From Verrucomicrobiia bacterium (lineage in GTDB: Bacteria; Verrucomicrobiota; Verrucomicrobiia; Limisphaerales; Fontisphaeraceae): 64,000 bases of DNA. Location: positions 62,001 to 126,000 of the forward strand of contig JAOAIT010000027.1 of assembly GCA_026414565.1 (NCBI GenBank), in the 5' to 3' direction. The notes under the pieces are model-generated. The model saw only the letters and a list, made by a program, of their open reading frames with translations. It ran no database searches and had not been told where the DNA came from. The first letter of the stretch is position 1. Every line of letters begins with the position of its first letter. This document shows positions 7,701-17,179 of the stretch, one piece after another. A program made the position numbers and the translations under genes.

Positions 7701-8307
7701 CCATGAGATCGTGCGGCGCGGGCTGCGCGCCTTGCTCGCGGAAAAAATGCCGGGCACGCGCTTTGAGGAGGCGGCCACCTCGGCGGAGGCCGAGGCCAAA
7801 ATCTTTCAGGGCCGCTGGGATTTGATCCTGCTGGACCTGAATCTGCCCGGGCGCAACGGGCTGGAGGTGCTGGACATGGCGCGGCGGCATTGCCCCAAAA
7901 CGCCCGTCATCGTGCTCACGGTGTATCCCGAGGCCGAGTTTGCCCTGCGCGCCATCAAGCTGGGGGCGCAGGCGTACTTGAACAAGCAGACCGCCGCGGA
8001 GGAATTGCTGGCGGCGGTGAACAAGGTGTTGTCCGGGGGCAAATACATCACCACCACGCTGGCCGAGCAGCTCACCTCGGCCTTGAGCACGGAAACGCCC
8101 GTGGCGCCGCACGAGAGCCTGACGGAGCGGGAGCTGCAGGTGCTGCGGCTGGTGGCGCAGGGGCGGACCACCAAGGAAATTGCCGCCGAGCTGCATCTGA
8201 GCGCCAAGACCATTGCCACCTACCGCTCGCGCATCGCCGCCAAGACCGGCCTTTCCACCACGGTGGGCATCACGCGCTACGCCATGCAGCATCGGCTGGT
8301 GGAATGA
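7675..8307 (+). CDS. NarL/FixJ-family response regulator
   Basis: A 210-residue two-domain transcription regulator. The receiver domain has acidic residues D8 and D9, phosphoacceptor D54 in LLDLNLPG and conserved K104. A LuxR-type helix-turn-helix (about 145-205) contains LTERELQVLRLVAQG and AELHLSAKTIATYRSRI. The start at 7675 lies just after a GGAAGGAGG-like site and inside the end of the kinase gene. The protein very likely receives phosphate from that kinase and controls genes that cannot be identified here. Neither flanking operon is an obvious target. Confidence 0.93.
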   Translation: MRNILIVDDHEIVRRGLRALLAEKMPGTRFEEAATSAEAEAKIFQGRWDLILLDLNLPGRNGLEVLDMARRHCPKTPVIVLTVYPEAEFALRAIKLGAQAYLNKQTAAEELLAAVNKVLSGGKYITTTLAEQLTSALSTETPVAPHESLTERELQVLRLVAQGRTTKEIAAELHLSAKTIATYRSRIAAKTGLSTTVGITRYAMQHRLVE

Positions 8308-8507
8308 GCCGGCCCGGCCGCGATGACCGCCTGCCGGCCCGGGGCCGGGGGCTGGCACAGGTCCGGGTGGCACAACCCCTCCCGCTCCATTATAATACCC
8401 TCGTCCGGTCGTCCGGCGGGCGGCGGGCGCCAGGGCGGGCAGCGGCCGGCGTGGCCGATGGCCCGGCCCGGCTCCGTCCAACCGATTGAAAGGCCGGGTG
8501 AAATTGA

Positions 8508-11500
8508 ATGTCGGCGGCTGAGGCAAAGGGTGGCTGGGCCGCCTTTGAGAACACTCCCGCGGCACAGGCCCTCCTCGCCGCGTTGGAGCAGGGGGGCGTG
8601 TTGTCTTTGCCCCGGATTGCGCCGGCCGGCGTGGGATTGCTGGCGGCCTGGCTGGCCTCCCGGTTTCCCCGGCGGCTGCTTGTCGTCGTCGAGGAGGGCA
8701 GCAAGGCCCAGGAGGAACGCCTGCAGGACATCACCACCTGGCTGGCGCTGGCGCCCACCGGCGGAGGGCCGCGGCCGGTGCTCAATTATCCGGCCTGGGA
8801 GAGCTTTCCCCATGAGGGCCGGCTGCCATCCATCGAAACCTTGAGCGAGCGGCTGGCGGCGCTGGTGGCTTTGCAAAACTCCCCGGCGGCGGGGGTGCCG
8901 GTGGTGGTGACGCAGGTGCAGGCGTTGCTGCAAAAAACTATCGCGCCCGAGGCCCTGCGCGCCCACACGCGGACGTTGCGGCGGGGGGATGCCCTGCATC
9001 CGCTGGATTTGGTGGAGTGGCTTGAAGACGAGGGCTACGAGCCGGAGGCCAAAGCCACCCTGCCCGGCACGCTGGCCCTGCGCGGGGGCATCCTGGATGT
9101 TTATCCGCCCGCCAGCCCGTGGCCGGTGCGCCTTGAGTTTTTTGGCGATCAAATCGAGTCGCTGCGTTTTTTTGATCCCGCCACGCAGATCTCCCGCGAG
9201 ACGGTGGAGCAGGTGACCCTGGCGCCGGCGGGCGAGCTGGGATTGTTGCGGCAGGGGCGGCTGGCCGCGGCGGCGTGGATGGAGCACTGGCCGGCGGATG
9301 CGCTGGTGCTGCTGCACGACCCCCCGCGGCTGGTGGCGCAGGCCATGGCCTGGCGGCAGCAGGCGCCCCCGGACGAATCGCTGCTGCTGGACTGGCCGGC
9401 GGCGCGCGAGCGGCTGGCCGGCGGACGGCGCGCCGTGCTGGAAATCTCGGACGTGCTCGGCGTGTTGACGGAGCCGGGCGGGGAATTGACGGTGCAATCG
9501 CTGGAGGCCTTCCGGCCCGCCGCGCCGGCGGAGCCGGATCCGGCCGTGGCGGACCGGCAGCGGCGCGAGTTTTTGCAGCAGTTGCACCGCTGGCTGCGCC
9601 AGGGCTTTGCCGTTTGGGTTTTGTGCCATGAAGAAAGCCAGTGCCGCCGCTTCAAGGAGCTGTGGCAGGAGCTGCGCCTGGCGGAAGGCCCGGAAGGCAG
9701 GCCCCTGGAGCCGCGGGTGGATTTGGCCGCCCTGCAGCAGGGCTTTCTCTGCCCGGGCGCGCGCTGGGTGGTGGCCACCGATGCCGAAATCTTTGGCCGC
9801 TACAAGGCGGCCCGCCCGCGCCGGCTCAAATCGCCGCAGGCCCAGGCCGCCCGCGCCGCGTGGGCGCTGGATTTTTCGGAAATGGCGCCGGGGGATTTGG
9901 TGGTGCATGTGCGGCACGGCATCGGGCGGTACGTGGGCCTGGAGCGGCTCACCCCCGCGCGGCGGCCGGGCGAGGCCGCCCCGCCCGCCGGCGGTCAGGA
10001 ATGCCTGGTGATCGAATACGCCCCGGCGCGCGAGGGCCAACCGCCGCCCAAATTATATGTGCCCATCAGCGAGGCGCATCTGGTCAGCCGCTACGTCGGG
10101 GCCGGCAAGGGCCGCCCCAAGCTCAGCGTGCTGGGCAGCCGCCGCTGGGCCAAAACCCGGGCCGAGGCGGAGGCCGCCGCGCAGGCGCTGGCGGCGGAGT
10201 TGTTGCAGGTGCAGGCCCTGCGCGCCACGCAGCCGGGCCATGCCTTCCCGCCGGACGGCCCCTGGCAGATGGAGTTTGAAAACGCCTTCCCCTTTGAAGA
10301 AACCCCGGATCAATGGAAGGCCATTCACGAGACAAAAAAGGATCTGGAACAGCCCCGGCCCATGGACCGTTTGATTTGCGGGGATGTGGGTTTTGGCAAG
10401 ACGGAAGTGGCCATCCGCGCCGCCTTCAAGGTGGTCATGGGCGGCAAGCAGGTGGCCCTGCTGGCGCCCACCACCGTGCTGGCGCAGCAGCATTATCGCA
10501 CCTTCACCGAGCGCATGGCCGCCTATCCGGTGAAGGTGGAGGTGCTCTCGCGCTTCCGCCGCCGGAGCGAGCAGGCCGACATCCTGCGCCGGCTGGCGGG
10601 GGGCGGGGTGGACGTGGTGATTGGCACGCACCGGCTCCTGCAGGCGGACGTGGCGTTCAAAGATTTGGGGCTGGTCATCATTGACGAGGAGCAGCGTTTT
10701 GGCGTCGAGCACAAGGAGCAGCTCAAGCGCCTGCGGGCGCTGGTGGACGTGCTCACGCTCAGCGCCACGCCCATCCCGCGCACGCTGCACCTGGCGCTCA
10801 TGGGCGCGCGGGACATGAGCCTCATCGAGACCCCGCCGCCGGACCGCCTGCCCATTGAAACGCACGTGGCCGAATTTGACGAGCGGCTCATTCAGGAGGC
10901 CATCCAGCGCGAGCTGAACCGCCAGGGCCAGGTGTATTACCTGCACAACCGCATCGAGGACCTCGAGGCGGTGGCGCAGCGCGTCAAGCTGCTGGTGCCC
11001 CGGGCGCGCGTGGTCATGGGCCACGGCCAGATGCCCGCCCGCGAGCTGGAGCGGGTCATGACCCAGTTCGTCAACGGCGAGGCGGATGTGCTGGTTTCCA
11101 CCACCATCATCGAGAGCGGGCTGGACATCCCCAACGCCAACACCATCATCATTGACCGCGCCGATCGCTATGGCCTGAGCGATTTGTATCAGTTGCGCGG
11201 GCGCGTGGGCCGCTACAAACACCAGGCCTACGCCTACCTCCTCATCCCGCGCCATGCCGCCCTGTTGAACGATGCCCGCAAACGCATCAGCGCCATCCGC
11301 CAATACTCCGCCCCCGGCAGCGGCTTCAAGGTGGCCATGCGCGACCTGGAAATCCGCGGCGCCGGCAACCTGCTGGGCACGGAGCAAAGCGGGCACATCA
11401 ACGCCGTGGGGTTTGATTTGTATTGCCGCCTGCTGCGCCAGAGCATCGCCCGGCTCAAGGGCGAGGAAATCCGCGCCTGGCCGGAGGCCGAGGTGCGGCT

Positions 11501-12056
11501 GGACTTCCTCGCGCTCCACCCCGGCGAGGAAACACCCCCGCCGCCCGCGCCGCCGCGGCGGCGCGCCCGGGAGCCCGCGGTGCACATCCCGCGGGAGGTG
11601 GCCGTGTACGTGCCGCTGGACGAGGTGGACGAAAGTCTCGAGAGCGAGGACGAGGGCCGGATTGGCCGCGAGGCCTGTTACCTGCCGGAAGCGTACATCG
11701 CCGAGCCGGCCTTGCGCCTCGAGGCCTACCGGCGCCTGGCCGCCACCGACAGCCCCGAGGGACTGGAGCAGCTCAAGGGCGAATGGCGCGATCGTTTCGG
11801 CCCGCTGCCCGAGCCGGTGCAACGCCTGTTGTTGCTCCAGGAAATCAAACTGCTGGCCGCGCGCAAGGGCATTGAAGCGCTGGAGACTGACGGCGCCCGG
11901 CTGAAAATCCGGCGGGGGGGTGATTTCCTTCAGTTTGGCGGCAAGTTTCCCCGCCTGCAGAAGCGCAGCGCCACCGGGCGGCTGGGCGAGATCCGCCGCT
12001 TTCTGCGGCAGTTGCAGGATGTCTCACCCCCGCCGGCGCCGGCTCCGGGGCAATAA
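8508..12056 (+). CDS. mfd: Transcription-repair coupling factor Mfd
   Basis: An 1182-residue ATPase, close to the usual length of about 1150. It releases RNA polymerase stalled at DNA damage and recruits UvrA. The N-terminal UvrB-like region contains PAWESFPHEG and an LRGGILDVYPP block. The RNA-polymerase-interacting domain has MAPGDLVVHVRHGIGRY. The translocase has Walker A GDVGFGKT at 625-632, DEEQRFG at 726-732, SATPIPRTLH and a TRG-like C-terminal part (GRVGR). A C-terminal D7-like domain contains YLPEAYI. The ATG follows GGTGAAATTGA with only a weak ribosome-binding site. The gene appears monocistronic, 200 bases downstream of the response regulator. Its stop codon abuts the terminator of the convergent fasciclin gene. 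Confidence 0.97.
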   Translation: MSAAEAKGGWAAFENTPAAQALLAALEQGGVLSLPRIAPAGVGLLAAWLASRFPRRLLVVVEEGSKAQEERLQDITTWLALAPTGGGPRPVLNYPAWESFPHEGRLPSIETLSERLAALVALQNSPAAGVPVVVTQVQALLQKTIAPEALRAHTRTLRRGDALHPLDLVEWLEDEGYEPEAKATLPGTLALRGGILDVYPPASPWPVRLEFFGDQIESLRFFDPATQISRETVEQVTLAPAGELGLLRQGRLAAAAWMEHWPADALVLLHDPPRLVAQAMAWRQQAPPDESLLLDWPAARERLAGGRRAVLEISDVLGVLTEPGGELTVQSLEAFRPAAPAEPDPAVADRQRREFLQQLHRWLRQGFAVWVLCHEESQCRRFKELWQELRLAEGPEGRPLEPRVDLAALQQGFLCPGARWVVATDAEIFGRYKAARPRRLKSPQAQAARAAWALDFSEMAPGDLVVHVRHGIGRYVGLERLTPARRPGEAAPPAGGQECLVIEYAPAREGQPPPKLYVPISEAHLVSRYVGAGKGRPKLSVLGSRRWAKTRAEAEAAAQALAAELLQVQALRATQPGHAFPPDGPWQMEFENAFPFEETPDQWKAIHETKKDLEQPRPMDRLICGDVGFGKTEVAIRAAFKVVMGGKQVALLAPTTVLAQQHYRTFTERMAAYPVKVEVLSRFRRRSEQADILRRLAGGGVDVVIGTHRLLQADVAFKDLGLVIIDEEQRFGVEHKEQLKRLRALVDVLTLSATPIPRTLHLALMGARDMSLIETPPPDRLPIETHVAEFDERLIQEAIQRELNRQGQVYYLHNRIEDLEAVAQRVKLLVPRARVVMGHGQMPARELERVMTQFVNGEADVLVSTTIIESGLDIPNANTIIIDRADRYGLSDLYQLRGRVGRYKHQAYAYLLIPRHAALLNDARKRISAIRQYSAPGSGFKVAMRDLEIRGAGNLLGTEQSGHINAVGFDLYCRLLRQSIARLKGEEIRAWPEAEVRLDFLALHPGEETPPPPAPPRRRAREPAVHIPREVAVYVPLDEVDESLESEDEGRIGREACYLPEAYIAEPALRLEAYRRLAATDSPEGLEQLKGEWRDRFGPLPEPVQRLLLLQEIKLLAARKGIEALETDGARLKIRRGGDFLQFGGKFPRLQKRSATGRLGEIRRFLRQLQDVSPPPAPAPGQ

Positions 12057-12085
12057 AAAAGGCGGAGGCCGCAAGGACCTCCGCC
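12055..12085 (-). terminator. Intrinsic terminator of the fasciclin gene
   Basis: Read on the minus strand, an 8-bp stem (GGCGGAGG at 12061-12068 paired with CCTCCGCC at 12078-12085) is followed by a run of six T (12055-12060). It lies 24 bases past the fasciclin stop and directly after the mfd stop. On the plus strand no T run follows the stem, so it serves mainly the minus-strand gene. Confidence 0.85.
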
Positions 12086-12108
12086 AGACGTGGGAGCGGG
12101 TGATTTGC

Positions 12109-12642
12109 TCAGGACTTCGGCAGAATGACCGAGTCAATGACGTGAATGACGCCGTTGTCCGCGAGGATGTCGGTCTTGACCACGCGGGCGTTGTCCACCA
12201 TGACGCCGTCGCTGGTGACTTTGATTTGCACCGGCTGGCCCTGGGCGGTTTTGGCCTCCATGGTTTTAACGTCCGCGGCCGTTACCTTGCCGGGCACCAC
12301 GTGGTATTTCAGCACCGCGATGAGCTTGTCACGGTTCTCCGGCTTCAGCAGGTTTTCCACCGTGCCCGGGGGCAGCTTGGCAAAGGCCTCGTCGGTGGGC
12401 GCAAACACGGTGAAGGGGCCTTTGCCCTGGAGCGTTTCCACCAGCCCAGCGGCCTTGATGGCGGCCACCAGCGTCTTGAAATTGTCCGCCCCCGCCGCCA
12501 CCGCCACCAAATCACGGGCGGCGGTGGAGGCTGCCGGGGAGGAGGTGGCCTGGGAGGCCGAGCAATTATCGGCGCGCAGGGCCGGGGTGAGGGTGAAGGC
12601 CACCGTCAACATGGCCACAGGAAGGATGCGAGTCGTTTTCAT
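12109..12642 (-). CDS. Secreted fasciclin (FAS1)-domain protein
   Basis: A 177-residue protein with an N-terminal signal peptide ([16 protein letters not shown], cleavage likely near residues 23-25) and one FAS1 domain. The domain shows the hallmark H1 block [17 protein letters not shown] and the H2-like block [13 protein letters not shown] at the C-terminus, with YHVVPGKV between. Bacterial proteins of this kind are exported and thought to mediate adhesion or surface interactions; the ligand is unknown. It is a single-gene unit with its own terminator. Length and domain are complete. Confidence 0.93.
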   Translation of the reverse strand: MKTTRILPVAMLTVAFTLTPALRADNCSASQATSSPAASTAARDLVAVAAGADNFKTLVAAIKAAGLVETLQGKGPFTVFAPTDEAFAKLPPGTVENLLKPENRDKLIAVLKYHVVPGKVTAADVKTMEAKTAQGQPVQIKVTSDGVMVDNARVVKTDILADNGVIHVIDSVILPKS

Positions 12643-13179
12643 GGTACTTTTTGTTTATGTAGTTGAGCTGCCGTTTATTTGCCAGGTCAACGGGCGCAGT
12701 TGACTAATAGCTGATGATAAACTGTCTTAGAATTGTATAATGTCAAATTAGACAAACCCAGATTATCTCGATGAGTTATATCATCTTTCGGACGTAGCCA
12801 CGGCTGCTTAACAGCCAATGGAGCCCCTGGCTCGGGGCCTTGGAGCCTGAGCGGCACAGGAGGTTGAGCCGGATTCAGGCCCTGAGTCATCGGCCCATGG
12901 CAAGATTCCAGTGAGGGGCGGAGGTTGAAAACTCGGCGCTTTCGCGCGGAGGAAATCGGCATGTCCTTCCGCCACGGCCGGGGCGAAGCACCGTCCCTCC
13001 GTGGTTCACGAGATGAACAAAATCGCTCGCAAAATATGGCCAAACCTTGCCAAAGCCGGTGTAGCAAGTGGCGGGCCGCCTTTTTAGTGTGTTTATGCGA
13101 TGCTGCATGACCAGCCTGTGCCTTCTCGGTGGCGCCGACGGTTGCACAGGCGGGGTTGGCGTGGCGGCAAAGGTTGCGC
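12643..13179. other. Intergenic region between divergent fasciclin and radical SAM genes
   Basis: About 540 bases without a convincing gene. A conspicuously A/T-rich patch (12698-12790) contains TATAAT at 12736-12741 on the plus strand and TTGACA on the minus strand nearby. It also contains an imperfect inverted repeat (GTCTTAGAATT ... AATTAGAC, about 12723-12753). This is a plausible promoter or operator zone for the fasciclin gene, but no correctly spaced -35/-10 pair was found. The rest is ordinary G/C-rich sequence. Confidence 0.35.
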
Positions 13180-14106
13180 ATGAGCGGGAGTCATTCCATG
13201 GACGGGCACGGGCCGGTAGCGACTGTCTCTGAGGCCCAGGGACGGGGGCACGCGAGCTTGGAGCGGGTGCTGCCGCCGATGGCCAGCGCGTATGATTTTT
13301 TGCGCAATCAGTATGTGTACATCATCGTGTCGGCGCGGGCGCGGGGGTTGTCGGTGGGGGTGAATCTGAATCCGGAGCGGCGCTGTAATTTTGACTGTCT
13401 TTACTGCGAGGTGCCGCGTCCCCTGCCGGGCGGCAATGTGCCGGTGGACGTGGAGGTGATGGCGCGGGAGGTGGAGCAGACGCTGGAGTATGTGCAATCG
13501 GAGCGGCTGCGCCAGCATCCGGTGCTGGGGACGCTGCCGCGGGAGTTTGTGCAATTCCGGCATGTCTCGCTGAGCGGGTTGGGGGAGCCGACGCTGTGTC
13601 CGAATTTTGTGGACGTGGTGCAGACGCTGGCACATCTGCGGGTGCTGGGGCGGCGGCCGTATTTTCATCTGGTGCTGGTGACCAATGGGAGCCAGTTGGA
13701 TCAGCCGAATGTGCAGTCCGGGCTGAAGTACTTCATGGCCAGCGATGAGATCTGGATCAAACTGGATGCGGGCACGCCGGAATATTTTTTGCAGATCAAC
13801 CGCACGCCGGTGGCCTACGACAAGATTTTGCACAACATCCTGCTGATTGGGCGCCAGCGGCCGGTGGTGATTCAAAGTTTGTTTGTGGCGGTGGACGGGG
13901 AGGAGCCGCCGGCCCGGCAGATCGAGCAGTACGCCCAGCGCCTGAAGGAATTGAAACAGGCCGGCGCCCAAATTGCCCTGGTGCAAATCTATTCGGCCAC
14001 GCGGCCCACGCATCAGCCGGCGTGCAGTCATCTGCCGCTCAAATCCCTCAGCCGCATTGCCCAGATTGTGCGCTGCGCCACCGAGCTGCCGGTGGAGGTG
14101 TTTTGA
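13180..14106 (+). CDS. Radical SAM protein, COG0731-like Fe-S oxidoreductase
   Basis: A 308-residue radical S-adenosylmethionine enzyme. The CxxxCxxC motif for the 4Fe-4S cluster is at C69, C73 and C76 in RRCNFDCLYC, followed by SLSGLGEPTL, the SAM-binding GEP-type motif, and by VLVTNGSQLD. This layout matches the small COG0731/NrdG-like radical SAM proteins related to wyosine-base synthesis enzymes, whose bacterial substrates are mostly unknown. The ATG at 13180 is preferred over the upstream frame because AAAGG precedes it; an ATG at 13198 is also possible. It stands alone, convergent with the SGNH-TPR gene and 26 bases away. Confidence 0.88.
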   Translation: MSGSHSMDGHGPVATVSEAQGRGHASLERVLPPMASAYDFLRNQYVYIIVSARARGLSVGVNLNPERRCNFDCLYCEVPRPLPGGNVPVDVEVMAREVEQTLEYVQSERLRQHPVLGTLPREFVQFRHVSLSGLGEPTLCPNFVDVVQTLAHLRVLGRRPYFHLVLVTNGSQLDQPNVQSGLKYFMASDEIWIKLDAGTPEYFLQINRTPVAYDKILHNILLIGRQRPVVIQSLFVAVDGEEPPARQIEQYAQRLKELKQAGAQIALVQIYSATRPTHQPACSHLPLKSLSRIAQIVRCATELPVEVF

Positions 14107-14132
14107 CGCCGGCAGGCGCCCCGGGCGCAGGC

Positions 14133-16661
14133 TTAGGGCCGGTTTTGTAACAGCTCGAGTTGCTGGCGGGCGGCGGCGTTCTGCGGATCGGCGAGCAGGG
14201 CCGCCTCAAACGCCTCGCGGGCGGCCTGGCGCATATTCAGGCGGAGGAGCACCATCCCCAGATTGACCCACGGCGCCGGCTCTTTGGGGCGCAGGGCGGC
14301 CGCGGCGGCGAATTCCTCACGGGCTTCCACGTATTGGCGGCGGCGGGCCAGGGCCACACCGAAATTGAGCCGCGCCTCGTAGCTTTGCGGCGCCTGGCGG
14401 GCGGCCGTTTGAAGCTGCTCGAAGGCCTCGGTTTCCCGGCCGGCGCGGGCCAGCTCGAGGCCGTAGTTGAGGCGGGCTTCCAGAAAGTCGGGCGCGGCCT
14501 CGAGCAAAGCGGCATAGTGCGCCAGGGCTTCCTCGGTCTGGCGAAGCTCGGCCAGGGTGTTGGCGAGGTTGAAGCGGGCAATGGCATCGTCGGGGTTCAG
14601 CTCGACGGCGCGGCGGTAATGGACGAGGGCGGTTTGGGGACGGCCCATTTCCTTGAGGCACTTGCCCAGGTTGACATGGGTGGCGGCGTGAAGGGGGTCC
14701 AGTTGCAGGGCGGCATAAAAGCGTTCGAGGGCCTCCTCCATCCGCTGGGCGCGTTGCAACGTCAAGGCCCAGTTGGCGGCGGCGGCCACAAAGCGGGGGC
14801 GCCAGCGCAGGGCCTGTTGGAAGGCGGCTTCGGCCTCGCTCCAGCGTTGTTGGGCCATGAGGCTCAGGCCCAGGCCGTTCCAGGCCTCGGCCGAGAGCGG
14901 GCGCAGGCGGAGGGCGGCGCGGAAGTGCTGCTCCGCCAGGTCGGGGAGTCCCTGTTTGTCGGCCAGATTGCCCAGCCGGTAGAGGGCCTCGACGTGGGCG
15001 GGCATGAGTTTGCGGACCTGCTCCCAATCCTGTTGCGCGCGCTGCAGCTCGCCGGCGGCCTCCCAGAGTTCGGCCCGCCGGGCGTACAGGACCCAATCGC
15101 CGGGCCGGCGGGCGAGGGCGGCGTCGTGCACGGCAGCCTGCTCGCGCAGGGCGGCGGGCGTGAGGCGGGGGCGCCACTGGTCCAACTGCGCCTTGAGCTG
15201 CAGGCGTTGCGCGGCGTTGTCCCATTGCCCGGTGAAGGGGGGCTGCTCCAGCCGGCGCAGGACCTGCTCGGTGACCTGGTGCTGGTCAAAGTCCGTCAGG
15301 GCCAGGCGGGCCGCCACCAGGTTGGTGGAAGGCAGGGACGCGGCCTGGCCCAGGGCCGCGGCCACGGCGGCGGCGACGGCATAATTGCCTGCGAAATTGA
15401 GGTGCACATGCTCCCAAAAGAACTCACGGCCGGGGGTCTGGTGCGGGCTGGCCTGGGCCAGTTGCGCCTCCGCATCCACCAGGACGACGCCGGCGTCGTG
15501 AAATTCGGCGGCCACGCGGCGAATGATCTGGTTGATCCGGGCATCGGCGCGGAAGCGCAGGGCATCCTCCTGCAGCGCGGCGGCCCAGTCGGCCCGGGCG
15601 GGCGCCTCCTGGCCCAGCGCCCTTCGGCAATGGCCGCGCAGGAAGAGCGCCCCCGCGTGATGCGGGCTGAGGCTCAAGGCTTCCTCCAGTTTCTCCAGGG
15701 CGTCGGCGGGATGCTGCTGGTGCATCGCCGCGGCGGCCTCGCGCAGCAGGCGGTCAAACCGCGCCGCAGTCTCCGGGGGCAGGGCGGGGCGATGGACGGC
15801 GGCCAGCGGGGCACAATCGCGCAGGTTGACAGGAATGGTGCATAAATAGACCGGGATGCGGGCGCGCCGGGCCGTGGCCAGGATGTCCCGCAGGTTTTGC
15901 TCGAAATGGGCGTACACTCGCTCAAGCTGGGGCGCATCGGCGGGGACGCGGTGCTCCAGGAATAATTCCATGCCCTCCCAGGTGGGCGGCTCGCCGCCCG
16001 CCAGGGCGCGGCGGCAATCGTCCAGCGCCTGGCCGAGCTTGAATTTTTTGGCGGCCAGGGAGGCGCGAATCAGGGCGAGGCCGGGGGCGCGGCGGCCAAA
16101 GACGGTGCCGGCGCCGAAAGGCCCCACCACTTCATTGTTGCCCATGAACAGCAGCCAGGCATCGGCCTGCAGCGGCAGGGCATCCCGCGCGATGTCCCGG
16201 ATGACGTGCGAATTGATGGCCGTGGCGGCGGCATTGATGACCTCCACCTTCTGGGTGGGCCGGCACTCCTGCAACATCACCTCCAGGACCCGCGGCAGGC
16301 CATAGGCCGGCTCGGGATCGCCCATGGCGGCGGACTCTCCCAGCACCACCAGGCGGAGGGTGCCGGGCGGTTTGGGGGCGGCGATCCGCATCGGCTGGGG
16401 CGTGCGGGCGACAGCGGGCGGGAAATAGCGCCAGCCAAACCGGGGATTGGTCTCCCATACGCGGCCCTCCTCCGTTTGGGTCCTCAGGAAGAACGCGGTG
16501 GGATAGCCATAACCGCCCACGCGCAACCCCAGCTCCACGGCCAGCAGCAGCAACCAGGGCAGGGCGAAGATCACCCACCGCAGCCACGGCCGCCGCCGCC
16601 GCACAGGCGCGGCTGGGGCCGTGGGGGGCGGCTTGTGCCGGGTCACCGGGGTTTTGCGCAT
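14133..16661 (-). CDS. Membrane-anchored SGNH-hydrolase-like protein with TPR repeats
   Basis: An 842-residue protein. Its N-terminus is cytoplasmic and basic, followed by one membrane segment (about 28-48, FALPWLLLLAVELGL). A periplasmic SGNH-type domain follows, with S110 in VLGESAAMG, MGNNE at about residues 173-177 as the N-containing block, and H420 in WEHVHLNFAG near its end. The family usually has GDS; here it is GES. A first TPR unit is embedded before the H block (about 300-345), and a long C-terminal array of about ten TPR units runs from residue 500 to the end. This suggests an acyl- or carbohydrate-ester hydrolase or acetyltransferase partner with a protein-binding arm. The substrate is unknown. 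Similar fusions are common in Verrucomicrobiota and Planctomycetota. Confidence 0.85.
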   Translation of the reverse strand: MRKTPVTRHKPPPTAPAAPVRRRRPWLRWVIFALPWLLLLAVELGLRVGGYGYPTAFFLRTQTEEGRVWETNPRFGWRYFPPAVARTPQPMRIAAPKPPGTLRLVVLGESAAMGDPEPAYGLPRVLEVMLQECRPTQKVEVINAAATAINSHVIRDIARDALPLQADAWLLFMGNNEVVGPFGAGTVFGRRAPGLALIRASLAAKKFKLGQALDDCRRALAGGEPPTWEGMELFLEHRVPADAPQLERVYAHFEQNLRDILATARRARIPVYLCTIPVNLRDCAPLAAVHRPALPPETAARFDRLLREAAAAMHQQHPADALEKLEEALSLSPHHAGALFLRGHCRRALGQEAPARADWAAALQEDALRFRADARINQIIRRVAAEFHDAGVVLVDAEAQLAQASPHQTPGREFFWEHVHLNFAGNYAVAAAVAAALGQAASLPSTNLVAARLALTDFDQHQVTEQVLRRLEQPPFTGQWDNAAQRLQLKAQLDQWRPRLTPAALREQAAVHDAALARRPGDWVLYARRAELWEAAGELQRAQQDWEQVRKLMPAHVEALYRLGNLADKQGLPDLAEQHFRAALRLRPLSAEAWNGLGLSLMAQQRWSEAEAAFQQALRWRPRFVAAAANWALTLQRAQRMEEALERFYAALQLDPLHAATHVNLGKCLKEMGRPQTALVHYRRAVELNPDDAIARFNLANTLAELRQTEEALAHYAALLEAAPDFLEARLNYGLELARAGRETEAFEQLQTAARQAPQSYEARLNFGVALARRRQYVEAREEFAAAAALRPKEPAPWVNLGMVLLRLNMRQAAREAFEAALLADPQNAAARQQLELLQNRP

Positions 16662-17008
16662 GCGCGCATCATACGCTGCCCCAACGGAAGAAGCAAAACA
16701 ACAGAAACAGCCCGGGGAAAACGGGGGAGGGCCAGGGCTGAGTCAATGCGCGGCCCGCGTCGTGACACAATGACACAGGGGGGTGGCGAAAAATGAACAC
16801 TGTGCGGCGTCTGCAACTTTTGTTTTTTTTGCGAAGCCAGGCAGCGGGCGGCGGCGAGCCTGGGGCAGTGGAAGGAGAGACGGAGCAGGAAGAGCGGAAA
16901 AGCAAAAGGCCGGGCGAAAACCTCTTCCCCGGATTTGGAGGGTTGGCCGGGGACGGCTTGCGCCAGGCAGCGAGCGCGGGGCAGGCGGTGCGCCCGCGCA
17001 AAACCCGA
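16662..17008. other. Intergenic stretch without a recognised gene
   Basis: About 350 bases between the SGNH-TPR start and a small minus-strand ORF. Overlapping plus-strand frames here have biased low-complexity translations and no ribosome-binding site, so they are not called. A TTTTTTTT run at 16821-16828 on the plus strand is not preceded by a clear stem. Confidence 0.4.
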
Positions 17009-17179
17009 TCAGTCAATGTGATGCAAATTCAGCGGGGGAGGCAGCCGATCCTGCAGCTCCAGCCGCCGCAATTCGCGATACAGCAACACGGCAGGCGGGA
17101 CGAGGAACTTTTGAATGCCCCCGCTGAAAACGGGCGTTGACCGCCGGGCATTGGTCTTGCGTTGATTCTTCGTTTTCAT
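17009..17179 (-). CDS. Possible 56-aa basic small protein
   Basis: A minus-strand ATG frame of 56 codons encodes MKTKNQRKTNARRSTPVFSG and then a helix-like stretch with VLLYRELRRLELQDR, ending NLHHID. The N-terminus is strongly basic and the middle amphipathic, so the translation looks protein-like. An A/T-rich region lies upstream (17180-17250), as expected for a promoter, but I see no strong ribosome-binding site. The family is not recognised. It could be a small nucleic-acid-binding protein, or chance. Confidence 0.4.
   Translation of the reverse strand: MKTKNQRKTNARRSTPVFSGGIQKFLVPPAVLLYRELRRLELQDRLPPPLNLHHID

Noticed and set aside
12736-12741. Plus-strand TATAAT as a promoter for the radical SAM gene
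   Set aside because: No -35 element at a usable distance (TTGACT ends 30 bases earlier) and it lies more than 400 bases from the gene start.
16793-17140. 115-residue plus-strand frame between the SGNH-TPR and SIS genes
   Set aside because: Charged low-complexity sequence, no ribosome-binding site, and it overlaps the more protein-like minus-strand small ORF.
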